This document shows positions 1 to 8,578 of a DNA stretch of 44,594 nt, piece after piece (position 1 is the first letter of the stretch; every line of letters begins with the position of its first letter). Source of the stretch: Longimicrobium sp. (lineage in GTDB: Bacteria; Gemmatimonadota; Gemmatimonadetes; Longimicrobiales; Longimicrobiaceae). The translations under genes were made by a program, and so were the position numbers. The notes under the pieces were generated by a model. The model did not search any database and had not been told where the DNA came from. It saw only the letters and a program-made list of their open reading frames with translations. The stretch spans positions 1-44,594 of the forward strand of contig DASVTZ010000059.1 in assembly GCA_036387335.1 (NCBI GenBank), in the 5' to 3' direction.

Positions 1-751
1 CCCGGTCAATGATGAGGACGGTGTCGAGGTCCGCGAGCATTCCTGTCGTAGGAGGCTCGTTGAGGAATACCTGGCCTTTCCATGCGCCCCCACCGCCGAA
101 GGCAGGGGACAGCGCTGGATAGATTGCCTGGCTGAACACTGTCGCGACAAGCACAGGTAACAAGACGAACATGGGGAACATCAAGATCTCGAGGCCACCT
201 CTTCCATCATCGGATTCCCGCTCGGCTTTGGATCTCACCCCACGATAGCTCAACAAGAGCCCTACGAACCCACACAAGGCGAAGTATAAGTAGACGAACT
301 TGATGTTCTCCCGCTCCGACGGTACAGCGAGTATTTCAAAGGCCCATTGACTCACCATCACCACAAAGTAGAGCAGTCCAGCGGTGAGGACCACGCCGAG
401 GATGCGCATCCTCCAACTGGGGACTTCTGCGGTCGCCTCCTCACTTTCCCAGTGCAGGCTCGCGCCGAGTGCGAACCCAAGGAACACTGGCGTTGGAGTG
501 AAGAGAAAGAACAGAATGGCCGCCGCTAAGTATCGGCCTTCAACCAGGTCGAATGTGATCAGCTTGTACTGGGCCAGATGTATGTTGGAGATGATGAACC
601 CGAGCACATACGACACAAGGATGGATGCAGTGCCGAGCGCTGGCCGGCGCTCCAGTATCGCGAACACATTTGCGGTGAGTTTCCAAACACCACCGTTCCT
701 TATCGCCAATTCCGGGTGGCGAACCGCCGGTGTGTTCGTGTGCTCGCTCAT
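1..751 (-). CDS. Multi-spanning membrane protein, partial (C-terminus beyond the window)
   Basis: The minus strand is open from an ATG at 751 to the window edge, about 250 codons. It begins MSEHTNTPAVRHPELAIRN and then shows several hydrophobic segments: roughly residues 41-57 (TASILVSYVLGFIISNI), 74-95, 116-136, 150-170 and 190-210. Charged loops separate them. I do not recognise the family. The frame is favoured because hydrophobic blocks alternate with short polar loops, whereas the plus-strand frames over the same bases look like random antisense translation. No clear Shine-Dalgarno lies upstream of the ATG. Base composition is less GC-rich than most of the window, which may mean accessory DNA. 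The last readable residues are near LADLDTVLIIDR. Confidence 0.7.
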   Translation of the reverse strand, partial: MSEHTNTPAVRHPELAIRNGGVWKLTANVFAILERRPALGTASILVSYVLGFIISNIHLAQYKLITFDLVEGRYLAAAILFFLFTPTPVFLGFALGASLHWESEEATAEVPSWRMRILGVVLTAGLLYFVVMVSQWAFEILAVPSERENIKFVYLYFALCGFVGLLLSYRGVRSKAERESDDGRGGLEILMFPMFVLLPVLVATVFSQAIYPALSPAFGGGGAWKGQVFLNEPPTTGMLADLDTVLIIDR

Positions 752-1499
752 CGGTGAGGGTTGAGCTTGGGTAAGGAGGAAAGAAGCCGTGGGAGAAGAC
801 TATGCTGCCATGAGTACTTGCAGCTAGAGGTAGACCAACTCGACTGGTGAGAGTCACAACTGTTGAGCAACTCCGCGGACCGTTTTGCAGACCCGGAAAA
901 TTTACAGTTCGCATCGCTGCAAAAACGGAAATTTTACATCTCATTTTGCGGAACAAACTCGGTGCAGCCAACACTGCTCGTGCCGCACGTTAACCTCGCG
1001 TGTCATGATAACTGTCTTGAGCTTGCCGTCGTAAGATCGTGTAGGTGCCCTCGTAACTGTCGGGGCAGCCGACGCACGGGGCAAAAGGCGGGTGTCCGAA
1101 GACAGGAAAGACAAGGCGGACTTGTTGTTCATCGCACCGGCCCCGCCTCCTTCACTACCCACTCCGTAGCCGCTCGTGCGCCGCCGGAGGCTCTGCTGAC
1201 GGACGCGGTCGAGGATCCCCACCCGCTTGTTCGCGTTTCCGCGCGGGAACCTCCGCGGCACGCTCCGGACCTTGGCTCCTGCTGTGGGGAATCCGACGAC
1301 GGCGCGGCCAGTCGCGGAACATCTCCGGCCCGCCCGTCTATACCAAGTATCCGCGAAGCCGCTCTGGCGAACAGAGGGCCGTCAGCCGCGGTCTCGGACA
1401 GGACCTAGCGGACAGGTCCTACCTTGCGCGGGCGAGGGATATGCAGTATCATTCGGGCACCAGAAGTACGGCCCCTCCGCAAGGAGCGGCTCCTGATCC
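752..1499. other. Intergenic stretch with no supported gene
   Basis: Several frames stay open here, but none has a recognisable domain, a ribosome binding site or plausible composition (they are rich in Arg, Ser and Pro, as expected of chance frames). GC content is lower than in flanking genes up to about 1000. The stretch contains an AT-rich inverted repeat (880-928) and ends at the strong hairpin at 1500-1533. It may hold the promoter of the minus-strand membrane gene and decayed sequence. Confidence 0.5.
880..938. repeat. AT-rich imperfect inverted and direct repeats, possible operator
   Basis: CCGTTTTGCAG at 880-890 is mirrored by CTGCAAAAACGG at 917-928 (one extra A). GGAAAATTTACA at 895-906 is echoed directly by GGAAATTTTACA at 927-938. 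These nested AT-rich motifs stand out in GC-rich DNA upstream of the membrane protein gene that starts at 751. A regulator-binding site or the trace of a small mobile element are both possible; neither is shown. Confidence 0.4.
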
Positions 1500-1533
1500 A
1501 GAAACGGGCCACGCGTGAGCGTGGCCCGTTTCT
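1500..1533 (+). terminator. Strong hairpin, terminator-like
   Basis: AGAAACGGGCCACGC (1500-1514) and GCGTGGCCCGTTTCT (1519-1533) form a perfect 15-bp stem around a GTGA loop, followed by CTTCT. The stem is symmetrical enough to act on either strand. It occupies the GTG at 1515 that would give the next gene a longer reading frame, which argues against that start. Confidence 0.65.
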
Positions 1534-1556
1534 CTTCTACCACGTCTGTGCCCGCC

Positions 1557-2258
1557 ATGGATCAAACGAAGGATCTGGAAGGCGACAGCGACCCTGACGA
1601 TCAGGAGCCGCCTCCGGAGGTCCGCGTCGAAATCTTCGTGGATGCGTCCAATTTCCACCCTGCCCTCGAAGAATCCGGGATCGGGCACCCGGTGGCGTTC
1701 GGACTCCTCGCTCAGGAGCTGACTTCGGCGGTCGGAGGCACCACACTGGTCGCCCTCCACTATGTCGGTGGCGTGTTCCGCGAGCCTCACCCCAGGGACC
1801 CGCACCTGGTGCACAAGCCTGGGGAGTACCAGGAACGACTTGGGCGTTTCCGCGATACGAAGCGCCTGTTCGACCGGGTCGAACAGGAGCCCGGGGTCCG
1901 GGTCTGGCGGGAGACGTTCATCTACCGCACGCCGGACGAGAAGGACTCCCGCCCGATCATCGAGAAGGGAACCGACATCCGGACGGCACTCCTGATGTAT
2001 GAGGGGGCCGAGAAGAACAGGTACGACGTCGCCGTGCTCGTCGCCTCCGACGCCGACTTCGGACCAGCGGTGGAAATGGTGAAAGCACTCGGCAAGCGCG
2101 TCGTGTGGGCCTACACGTCCGCGCACCAGACTATGAAAGCCTTGGTCAAAAAGGGCGCAGAGCGCCTCGAACTCACGCCCGAGATGCTCGAACGCTGCCG
2201 TTACCTGCCGGCGGACGCCGTCGGAAGCGCCCGAAGCGGTCGGCGCGGCCGCAAATAG
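1557..2258 (+). CDS. NYN-domain (LabA/DUF88-like) PIN-fold putative ribonuclease
   Basis: This 233-aa protein carries the acidic signature of the NYN branch of PIN-like nucleases. VEIFVDASNF near residues 25-33 supplies Asp29 and Asn32, EKGTDIRTALLM around 137-147 supplies Asp140, and VAVLVASDADF around 158-168 supplies Asp165 and Asp167, followed by the usual hydrophobic helix and GKRVV strand. NYN proteins are thought to cleave RNA with a metal ion; the target here is unknown. The N-terminal 20 residues are acidic and probably disordered, and the C-terminus ends in a basic tail (RSGRRGRK). ATG 1557 is preferred over the in-frame GTG at 1515 because that GTG lies in the loop of the hairpin at 1500-1533. 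The gene is convergent with the sigma-factor operon. Confidence 0.85.
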   Translation: MDQTKDLEGDSDPDDQEPPPEVRVEIFVDASNFHPALEESGIGHPVAFGLLAQELTSAVGGTTLVALHYVGGVFREPHPRDPHLVHKPGEYQERLGRFRDTKRLFDRVEQEPGVRVWRETFIYRTPDEKDSRPIIEKGTDIRTALLMYEGAEKNRYDVAVLVASDADFGPAVEMVKALGKRVVWAYTSAHQTMKALVKKGAERLELTPEMLERCRYLPADAVGSARSGRRGRK

Positions 2259-2351
2259 GTTGGGATGGTTCTGGAGGATCGCGATCCCCTGCTCGCGGGA
2301 GGGATGGAGCGGGCGCTGGCCATCGCGTAACGGCTGTCTCTCTGGTGGCCC

Positions 2352-2906
2352 TCATTCCTCCGCGCGCGTCCAGCTGCGGCGGAGGGTGGCGAGGCCGTAG
2401 GAGATGCGCGATTTGACGGTGCCGAGCGGGATCTCCAGGGCTTCGGCGATCTCGGGCTGGGTGAGCTCCTGCTGATAGCGCATGCGCAGCACGACGCGCG
2501 CGGCCGGTGGCAGCGCGGCGAGGCGGGCGGGGAGCTCCGCGAGGATCTCCGGGTCGGCGGCGGGCTCATCCGGTTCGGAGGCGGGGAGCTCGGGGAGCGA
2601 GTCGAGCGGGTCGTGGAGGTGGGCGCGGGCGCTGCGGGCGGAGCGGACGGCTTCGCGCGTGGCGACGCGGTAGGCCCAGGCGCGGACCCATTCGAGCTCC
2701 CGCACCGTGCCCAGACGCCTGCAGATGATAAGGAGCGTGTCCTGGAGCACGTCCGCCGCGGCATCGTCGTCACCGACGATGCCGCGGATGTGCTGGTAGA
2801 GCGGATCCTGGAGCATCCGCAGAAGTCCGTCCAGGGCGGCCCGGTCGCCGAGCTGCGCGCGGGCCGCGAGGGCCGGCAGCGACGGGCCCGCTCCCCCGGC
2901 GTTCAC
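2352..2906 (-). CDS. ECF-type sigma-70 family RNA polymerase sigma factor
   Basis: This 184-aa protein has sigma region 2 (roughly residues 15-85: LQDPLYQHIRGIVGD, then AADVLQDTLL and WVRAWAYRVATREAV) and region 4 (roughly 120-175: LPPAARVVLRMRYQ, then ELTQPEIAEALEIPLGTVKSR, the helix-turn-helix for the -35 element). The linker is Asp/Glu/Pro-rich. The start is the GTG at 2906, whose GTGA overlaps the stop codon of the upstream 95-aa membrane protein, a hallmark of translational coupling. A longer frame running further upstream has no sigma homology there. The two small membrane proteins encoded ahead of it in the same operon are candidates for an anti-sigma or sensing role, but neither resembles a zinc-binding anti-sigma factor. 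Confidence 0.9.
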   Translation of the reverse strand: MNAGGAGPSLPALAARAQLGDRAALDGLLRMLQDPLYQHIRGIVGDDDAAADVLQDTLLIICRRLGTVRELEWVRAWAYRVATREAVRSARSARAHLHDPLDSLPELPASEPDEPAADPEILAELPARLAALPPAARVVLRMRYQQELTQPEIAEALEIPLGTVKSRISYGLATLRRSWTRAEE

Positions 2907-3190
2907 GCCCGGGGCCGCTCTTCGAGCGCGGCGACCACCTGCGCTCCCACGCGGGACACGTGTGCGCCGAGCGCCACGAGCCCGAAGGCGACGATGGTGT
3001 AGCTCAGCACCGAGAAGAGGAAGAGGAGTACCTGTGTGTCGTCCTTCCAATCGAGCTTGAGGATCGCCACCACCAGGAGGAGGGCCTCGACGGCGGCGGC
3101 CGCCACCACCGCGAGCCGCATCCGCTGGTTGTGACGGTCCATCTGGTCAAGGACGCCCGTGACGAGCGCGTCGCGGTCCATGCTGGCCAT
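2903..3190 (-). CDS. Small two-helix membrane protein co-encoded with the sigma factor
   Basis: The 95-aa protein has a short polar N-terminus (MASMDRDALVTGVLDQMDRHNQ), a first membrane helix around residues 25-43 (LAVVAAAAVEALLLVVAIL), a linker KLDWKDDTQ, a second helix around 53-75 (VLLFLFSVLSYTIVAFGLVALGA), and a C-terminal amphipathic segment. The family is not recognised. An upstream CGGAGCA supplies a modest ribosome binding site. Its stop codon overlaps the sigma-factor start by four bases, so the two are probably made in fixed ratio. A membrane-bound regulator of that sigma factor is the simplest hypothesis. Confidence 0.8.
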   Translation of the reverse strand: MASMDRDALVTGVLDQMDRHNQRMRLAVVAAAAVEALLLVVAILKLDWKDDTQVLLFLFSVLSYTIVAFGLVALGAHVSRVGAQVVAALEERPRA

Positions 3191-3217
3191 GTCTGTTGCT
3201 CCGTGTGAGGGTCTGTT

Positions 3218-3325
3218 CTACCGGAAGAAGAGCGCGGCGCCGATCGCCGCCGCCTCGATGATGGCGAAGGTCCAGACCGCGATCACCGTCGTCCGGCGCC
3301 GGGGGGACGGAGTTGTGGGTTGCAT
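3218..3325 (-). CDS. 35-aa single-pass membrane peptide, first gene of the sigma operon
   Basis: An ATG at 3325 opens a 35-residue protein. The N-terminus is polar and basic (MQPTTPSPRRRTT) and is followed by one hydrophobic segment (VIAVWTFAIIEAAAIGAALFF) ending at Arg35. GGAGA lies nine bases upstream of the ATG. The positive-inside pattern predicts the N-terminus in the cytoplasm. It is followed after 27 bases by the 95-aa membrane protein and then the sigma factor. It is shorter than most gene callers allow and may have been missed in relatives. Confidence 0.65.
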   Translation of the reverse strand: MQPTTPSPRRRTTVIAVWTFAIIEAAAIGAALFFR

Positions 3326-3685
3326 GACGAGTCTCCGGTGAGATGGTTTTCGGTCCTGAGTCACCGAACCGCTGCTCGGCACTCGGCGCATGGGGCCCGG
3401 GTTCGTGTCTCTCCCCGCGGCTCCCGGGGATGAGAGGCGCGCATCCGCGTTTCCGTTCGGTTTCGTGGGCGGGTGAGGGGTAGAACGAGGACGCACACAG
3501 CGGTCAAGGCGCTCAACCCCGCGGATCGGCTGCGGGGGAAGTGGCTGAAGAAAGTGAGGCGCCGCGCGGATTTTCACGCATTGAGACCCAGGAGGACAGG
3601 GGTTTGACGGAGGGGGGCTATCTTCACCCCAGCGATCCGCACTGAAGCGGAAGCGAGCACGGTACGCCACCCCGGAGATCCCGCC
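3326..3685. promoter_or_regulatory. Divergent intergenic region
   Basis: These 360 bases separate the minus-strand sigma operon from the plus-strand gene at 3686, so promoters for both must lie here. I see no well-spaced sigma-70 promoter. A TTGACG at 3604-3609 is followed only nine bases later by TATCTT, too close for a normal -35/-10 pair. No other feature is supported. Confidence 0.4.
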
Positions 3686-4990
3686 ATGAGCACGTATTCG
3701 AACACCATCCTCCCCGATGCAGTGAACACCAGCCGGCCCGGCTACCCGGCCATGCGCATGGTGGCCGAGTGGGCCAGCGGCGTGCGGGGGGAGAATCTGT
3801 ACTTCGGCTTCGACGGCACGGATGCCACCCTCACGGACGCGCCCGAGAGCGGTGCGCTGCCGGTGTTCACCCGCCCCTTCACCCGCAGGCCCACGGTGGA
3901 GCACGTGTACTTCACCGTGCCGACGAACGTCGGGTCGGACACCCTGAAGATCAACGGACGCGAGACGAGCGCGCTCTTCTGGGGAGAGAGCGCGGTGGAG
4001 AAGTTCCTCTTCCCCTACTTCGCGTCGGTGGCGGGGAGCGAGGCTGCGTCGCTGTTCCAAAAGGTGGCGCACGCCTGGTACGACTATCCGGCGGACAGGG
4101 TGCAGGTCTGCGCGGTGGCGTACGAGTGCGGGCCCGCCGCTCCAACGGGGACGCGTAGGCTGACGCTGGAGGGGATGGTGGCGCTGGTGTGCCTGGTGGA
4201 CGAGACGCTGGAGAAGATGTCGCTGGCGGAGTTCGCGCGGCGCTTTCCGGGACAGGGAACCGGGCCGGTGGCGCCACCGCAGCCGCTGGAGGTCTTCCGC
4301 GACGAGCCCGGGTGGGCCCTCTCCCCGGGGGTGGAGAGCATCGTCGCGCGCGACGCGGCGGAGTTCGTGAGCGGGCTGCGCGGGCACACCGTGCGCTTGC
4401 GTCAGCACGACGGGAAGCTGGACCCGTGGATCTCGGAGGGCGGTCCCGGCCGCCACCTGCCGGGAACCTGGATCGAGGCCGGGATGGAGCGCGTGCGGAG
4501 CGACCGCCCGGTTCCGTCGCGCGTGGCCGTCCAGGTCGCGGGCGCCGAGGTGCAGGTGGTGATCCCCGCGCCCGCCGCGCCATACGGCGATCCCACGCGG
4601 GTCCCCGACTCGATCTTCTGGAGCGACGGCGCCGTGGAGAAGCTCCTGGTGCCGTACTACGGATCCGTGAAGGGGCTGTCGGCGCCCTTCTTCACCACGG
4701 TGCTGCTGGGGGCGTGGAACGGCTTGGTCCGCCGCGACTCGCCGCTCGGCCCGTGCGCGGTGCTGGAGATCTTTCGCAACTTCCTCGGTACGGCCGCGGA
4801 TGGCGGCGGCGAAAGCCGGGCGGCGGAGGACGATCCCATTGACGAGACCCCGTACGCGGTGACGCACCTGCCGCGCTCGGAGTACATCCCGACCCTGGAC
4901 GAGCCGCCCACCCAGGGGCTGGAGGGGCGCACGCACTTCCTGACGATCGGCAGGGAGCCGGAGGCGCTGGCCCGCTTCACCCGCGGGTAG
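3686..4990 (+). CDS. Uncharacterised protein with an internal duplication
   Basis: The 434-aa protein has no signal peptide or membrane segment. Two segments match each other. Residues 96-118 contain LFWGESAVEKFLFPYF and continue through an AW near 130; residues 309-330 contain IFWSDGAVEKLLVPYY and continue through an AW near 344. Each copy is preceded by a beta-rich stretch (VEHVYFTVPTN, and VAVQVAGAEVQVVIPAP), suggesting two related domains of about 110 residues flanking a 150-residue middle. The family is not recognised. It stands alone between divergent and convergent neighbours; its TAG stop is one base from the stop of the BTAD regulator on the other strand. Confidence 0.75.
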   Translation: MSTYSNTILPDAVNTSRPGYPAMRMVAEWASGVRGENLYFGFDGTDATLTDAPESGALPVFTRPFTRRPTVEHVYFTVPTNVGSDTLKINGRETSALFWGESAVEKFLFPYFASVAGSEAASLFQKVAHAWYDYPADRVQVCAVAYECGPAAPTGTRRLTLEGMVALVCLVDETLEKMSLAEFARRFPGQGTGPVAPPQPLEVFRDEPGWALSPGVESIVARDAAEFVSGLRGHTVRLRQHDGKLDPWISEGGPGRHLPGTWIEAGMERVRSDRPVPSRVAVQVAGAEVQVVIPAPAAPYGDPTRVPDSIFWSDGAVEKLLVPYYGSVKGLSAPFFTTVLLGAWNGLVRRDSPLGPCAVLEIFRNFLGTAADGGGESRAAEDDPIDETPYAVTHLPRSEYIPTLDEPPTQGLEGRTHFLTIGREPEALARFTRG

Positions 4991-4991
4991 C

Positions 4992-7475
4992 CTACGGCCG
5001 CCCGGCCGGCGCGAAGAGGTCGCGGAAGAGGACGTCGCGCGCCACGTAGGGGCGCAGGGCGGGGCGCGCGGCCATGTACTCCTCCAGCAGGCGGCGGGCG
5101 CCGGCCCGGTCGCCCAGCAGGAGGGTGACGTAGGCTTCGTCGAAGAGGAAGGGGATGCGGAGCTCGGGATCTGCCGAGGCCGCGGGGCGCGCCCGGGCCA
5201 GCACGGCCCGGGCGCTGTCGCTTGCGCCCGCCCGCGCCAGGACGGCCGCCACCGCGGTGCGCCGGAAGAGGGGGGAGTACGCGCGCCCCTCCTCGCGGGC
5301 GCGGGCGGGCGGATCCAGCCGGTCCAGCTCCGCCACCAGCGCCCACGCCTGCGCGGCGTCCGGGCGGAGCGCGGGGTCTTCGCGCAGCAGGGTGAGCCGG
5401 CACTCCACGAAGCGCCAGTCGCCGGGGAACTGGGCGTGCCCCTGCCCGCAGCTCTGCCGCGCGGCCGCATAGTCGCCCTGCGCCATGGCGCTGAAGTAGA
5501 GGCGCGCGAGGATGTCTCCCGCGTCTTCCAGCCAGGCATCCCGCTCCAGCGCCCGCCGCGCGGCCAGGTCCGACTCGGCGAAGCGGCCGCGCATGCGCAG
5601 CAGCTGGCTGAGCGCCGCCCACCCGGAGGCGCGACCGGAATCCGCCTCCACGGCGGCGCGCAGGTCGCGCTCCGCCAGATCGAGCCGCCGTGCCACTCCC
5701 GCCGTGTCGAGCGTCTCGCCCGCGGCCAGCCAGAGGGCACGGCCCCGCAGCTCCAGCGCACGCGCGTTGCGGGGCTCGCGCTGCAGGACGCCGCGCGCGT
5801 GGGCCTCCGCGCTGCGCACCAGCCGGGTGCGCTCCGCGCCGCGGGCGAGCCCGGACCGGGTGAGATCGATGAAGCCGCGAAGCAGGGCGGGGCGCGCCCA
5901 CGCGGGGTCGGCGGCCTGCGCGCGGGCCAGGAGCGAGTCGGCGCGGTTCAGGAGCTGCCCGGCGGAGGCGACGTCGAGCGCGTGGTGGCGGCGGACGAGC
6001 CGCGCCGCGTCCTCGCGCAGCTGCTCCGCGCGCAGCACCAGGCCCAGCGCCTCCGCGCTCCTCGTCTCCGCGGCGGCCTGCCCCACCCGGATCTCCTCGC
6101 CCAGGCGGCGGCGGAGGAAGCCGCTCACCTCCTGGCCGACTGCGCGCTCCAGCGAGAAGAGGTCGCCGAGCGGGCGGATGATGGTGCGGCTCTCCAGGTG
6201 GGCCCGGCGGTTGGTGTCCACCAGCGCCACGGTCACGCGCACGCTGTCGCCCGAGCGCTGCACGCTCCCCTCCACCACGCTCCCCACGCGCAGCCCGGCC
6301 ACCAGGCTGTCGAAGCCCACGTTGCTGTCGCGGTACGCCTTGACCCCGTTGCGCGAGACGACGTCCAGCTGGGGAACCTGGCTCAGCTGTTCGATCAGCT
6401 CCCCGGTGAGGGCGTTGGCCAGGTAGCCCAGCTCGCCGCGGCGCGAGTCGTCTTCGAAGTAGAGCACGGCGATGCGCCGCGGGTCGTAGCGCACCGGCTC
6501 GGGCTCGGAGCGCCACCCGCGGGCCAGCGCGAACACCGCCGTGATCGCCAGGGCCGCGAGCGCCGCCACGAGCGCGTAGCGCCCGCGCGACCAGGTGCGG
6601 CGCACGGGCCGGACCGGCGCTTCCGTCCCGGCCACCGCCTCCGGGCCGGCCGCCGCCCTGGGGGGCTCGGCCGGCGGGAGAGCGGGGGGGCCGGGTGGCG
6701 AGGGGGGCGGTTCGGAAGGCGGAGCGGGAGCCGGCGGGGGGGGCGCGGGCGGTGCGGCGGGCGGGAGCTCGGCGCGAAGGCGCGCGACGAAGGCGGTGAG
6801 CGCCGCATCGGGCTCCACGCCCAGCTCCTCGCGCATGCGGGCGACGTGCGCGGCGGCGGCGCGGATCGCGGCGGCGCGCTCTCCCGCGGCGTCCAGCGCC
6901 TGCACCAGCGCCAGCGCCACGCGCGACGAGTACGGGTCGTGCGCGGCCCCGCGCCGCCACCACTCCACCGCCTCCATCCGCCGCCCCTCCGCCTCGGCAG
7001 TGCTGGCGAGCCTCTCCAGCGCCCCGGCGCAGGCACGGGCCAGGCGGTCGCGCTCGCCGTCCACCCAGCGCTCGAACTCCGGCGCGTCGGACACGTAGAA
7101 GCCGTCCAGGAACGGTCCGCGGTACTCCTCCACCGCCGCATCCAGCCGCCCCTCCTCCAGCGCCTCCTCGAACGCCGCCACGTCGCTCCGCACCACCTCC
7201 GGCGACAGCCCGATCTCGTCGCCGACCGCCACGAAGACGCCGGCTCCCAGCTCCTTGCGCAGTACGTAGAGCGACTCGGAAAGGGTGTGGCGCGCCGCGT
7301 CGCCCGCGTGCTCGGGCCACAGGAGGGCGATCACCCGCTCGCGCCCCACGGGCCTGCCGCGCGCCACCGCCAGCACGGCGAGAAGCGCTATCCGCCTTTT
7401 GTACGCGGCGCGGCCGGTAACGGGCCCATTGGGGCCCAGCAGGACGGGATCACCGAGGACTTTGAGGCACAGCAC
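4992..7475 (-). CDS. SARP/BTAD-type regulator with membrane segment, TolB-like and TPR regions
   Basis: The 827-aa protein begins with an OmpR-like winged helix (residues 1-90, including VIALLWPE and ARHTLSESLYVLRKELG). The bacterial transcriptional activation domain follows (95-235: VAAFEEAL, YRGPFLDGFY, then helical repeats up to REELGVEPDAAL). A Pro-rich linker (236-290) leads to one membrane helix (300-320). The outer part starts with a TolB-N/FlgO-like fold (RIAVLYFEDDS ... YLANALTGELIEQLSQ, 334-366; DVVSRNGVKAYR after it) and continues into TPR-like helices. This layout is frequent in Gemmatimonadota and suggests a transmembrane regulator, but the signal is unknown. The start is a GTG at 7475; an in-frame TGA lies just upstream. 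It is divergent from the AraC-type regulator at 7637. Confidence 0.85.
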   Translation of the reverse strand: MLCLKVLGDPVLLGPNGPVTGRAAYKRRIALLAVLAVARGRPVGRERVIALLWPEHAGDAARHTLSESLYVLRKELGAGVFVAVGDEIGLSPEVVRSDVAAFEEALEEGRLDAAVEEYRGPFLDGFYVSDAPEFERWVDGERDRLARACAGALERLASTAEAEGRRMEAVEWWRRGAAHDPYSSRVALALVQALDAAGERAAAIRAAAAHVARMREELGVEPDAALTAFVARLRAELPPAAPPAPPPPAPAPPSEPPPSPPGPPALPPAEPPRAAAGPEAVAGTEAPVRPVRRTWSRGRYALVAALAALAITAVFALARGWRSEPEPVRYDPRRIAVLYFEDDSRRGELGYLANALTGELIEQLSQVPQLDVVSRNGVKAYRDSNVGFDSLVAGLRVGSVVEGSVQRSGDSVRVTVALVDTNRRAHLESRTIIRPLGDLFSLERAVGQEVSGFLRRRLGEEIRVGQAAAETRSAEALGLVLRAEQLREDAARLVRRHHALDVASAGQLLNRADSLLARAQAADPAWARPALLRGFIDLTRSGLARGAERTRLVRSAEAHARGVLQREPRNARALELRGRALWLAAGETLDTAGVARRLDLAERDLRAAVEADSGRASGWAALSQLLRMRGRFAESDLAARRALERDAWLEDAGDILARLYFSAMAQGDYAAARQSCGQGHAQFPGDWRFVECRLTLLREDPALRPDAAQAWALVAELDRLDPPARAREEGRAYSPLFRRTAVAAVLARAGASDSARAVLARARPAASADPELRIPFLFDEAYVTLLLGDRAGARRLLEEYMAARPALRPYVARDVLFRDLFAPAGRP

Positions 7476-7636
7476 GCGATATCAATGACCGCTATGAGAT
7501 CCGGCAGGAAATGACCTTGAGGGGTGGGGGATAGATAACCTCGCGTGGCAGGGGGAGCAAGGCGAAACGCCTCTCCCCCCGCCGCGGCGGGGAGCGCCGG
7601 ACGGCGGCCCGCCAGACTCGCACCGGGGCGCGAACC

Positions 7637-8446
7637 ATGGCCGACATCCTTCTCCTTTCCTCGTGTCCCACCGCGGCGCGGCGCATCCGCGAGGCGGTGC
7701 AGCGCGAAGCCGCCGGCGGCGTCCACCACCGGGTGCGGCAGGCGCGCGGGTGGGCCGAGCTGACGGTGCTGGCGTCGTCGTCGGCGTGCGCGGTGGCGTT
7801 CGTGGACCCGTACGGCGGTGGCGCCTTCGCCGCGGCAGAGATCCGCCGGCTGCGAGAGCGCGCTCCCGCGCTGGAGATCGTGGCCTGCGCGGATTTCGCC
7901 GGCCGCCCCGCCGCCGACGCCTTTTCGATCGCCCTCCTGGGCGTGCGGGCGCTGGTGGACCCGGCGGACGGCATGGGGGCCTTTGTGGACGCCGTGCGGG
8001 AGCACCTGAACCGCGCGCCGCTGGACGAGATGGTGGAGACGCTGGCATCGGCGCTGCCCCCGGCGGTGCACCGCTGGCTGGCGCCGGTGCTCGTCGCCGC
8101 ATCGGCGCCGGAGGACGTCGCCGCGCTGGCGCGAGCGGCGCGGTGCAGCCCGCGCACCCTGCGGCGTTCGCTGCGCGCGGCGGAGCTTCCCACCCCGGAG
8201 CAGCTCCTGGCGTGGCGCCGCCTGCTGCACGCCGCGCGGCTGATGGGCGACGGGCGCACGGCGGACGGCGTGGCCCGCTCGCTGGGCTTCTCCAGCGGCT
8301 CGGCGCTGCGCAAGAGCCTCAAGCAGCTCACCGGCCTGCGCCCGCGCGACCTGTCCGGTACGGGCGGCGCGCGGATCCTGGCGGGGCTCTTCATCGCCCG
8401 CTGCGGCGGCGCGGGCGTCGCGGTGCGGCTCTCCGTGGCGGCATGA
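7637..8446 (+). CDS. AraC-type helix-turn-helix regulator with receiver-like N-terminus
   Basis: This 269-aa protein has an N-terminal alpha/beta region (ADILLLSSCPTAARRIREAV ... CAVAFVDPYGGGAF) that resembles a response-regulator fold without the usual acidic pocket. The C-terminal AraC-type DNA-binding domain lies around residues 155-240: LARAARCSPRTLRRSLRAAE, then ARLMGDGRTADGVARSLGFS and SALRKSLKQLTGLRPRDL. It lies immediately upstream of the RiPP locus and on the same strand, so it is a reasonable candidate for its regulator; that link is inference from position. No clear Shine-Dalgarno precedes the ATG. Confidence 0.8.
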   Translation: MADILLLSSCPTAARRIREAVQREAAGGVHHRVRQARGWAELTVLASSSACAVAFVDPYGGGAFAAAEIRRLRERAPALEIVACADFAGRPAADAFSIALLGVRALVDPADGMGAFVDAVREHLNRAPLDEMVETLASALPPAVHRWLAPVLVAASAPEDVAALARAARCSPRTLRRSLRAAELPTPEQLLAWRRLLHAARLMGDGRTADGVARSLGFSSGSALRKSLKQLTGLRPRDLSGTGGARILAGLFIARCGGAGVAVRLSVAA

Positions 8447-8578
8447 CGGGCGGCCGGTGGGGAGCGGCCGGTGGCCGGTGCGGATACGGGGAGCGGGGCG
8501 GGGAGGCCGCACCTTGATGCAAACTCCCACACGCCCGCCTCCCGAGGCGAGCTCCCCTCCGCTCGCCAGGAGTGGCCG

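Noticed and set aside
863..1408. Open plus-strand frame of 181 codons
   Set aside because: No ribosome binding site, no domain, composition typical of a chance frame; it spans the AT-rich repeat.
2173..2355. Minus-strand frame starting in an ATGA overlap with the sigma-factor stop
   Set aside because: It runs antisense into the end of the NYN gene, is Arg/Pro-rich, and has no recognisable content, so the overlap is probably accidental.
3218..5761. Very long minus-strand open frame
   Set aside because: It is antisense to the gene at 3686-4990 and out of frame with the BTAD regulator; only its last 35 codons (3325-3218) look real.
5436..7514. Long plus-strand frame opposite the BTAD regulator
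   Set aside because: Arg/His/Gly-rich antisense translation; the minus-strand frame has clear domains.
7663..8517. 284-codon plus-strand frame overlapping the AraC-type regulator
   Set aside because: Out-of-frame shadow, dominated by Arg, Gly and Ala, with no helix-turn-helix.
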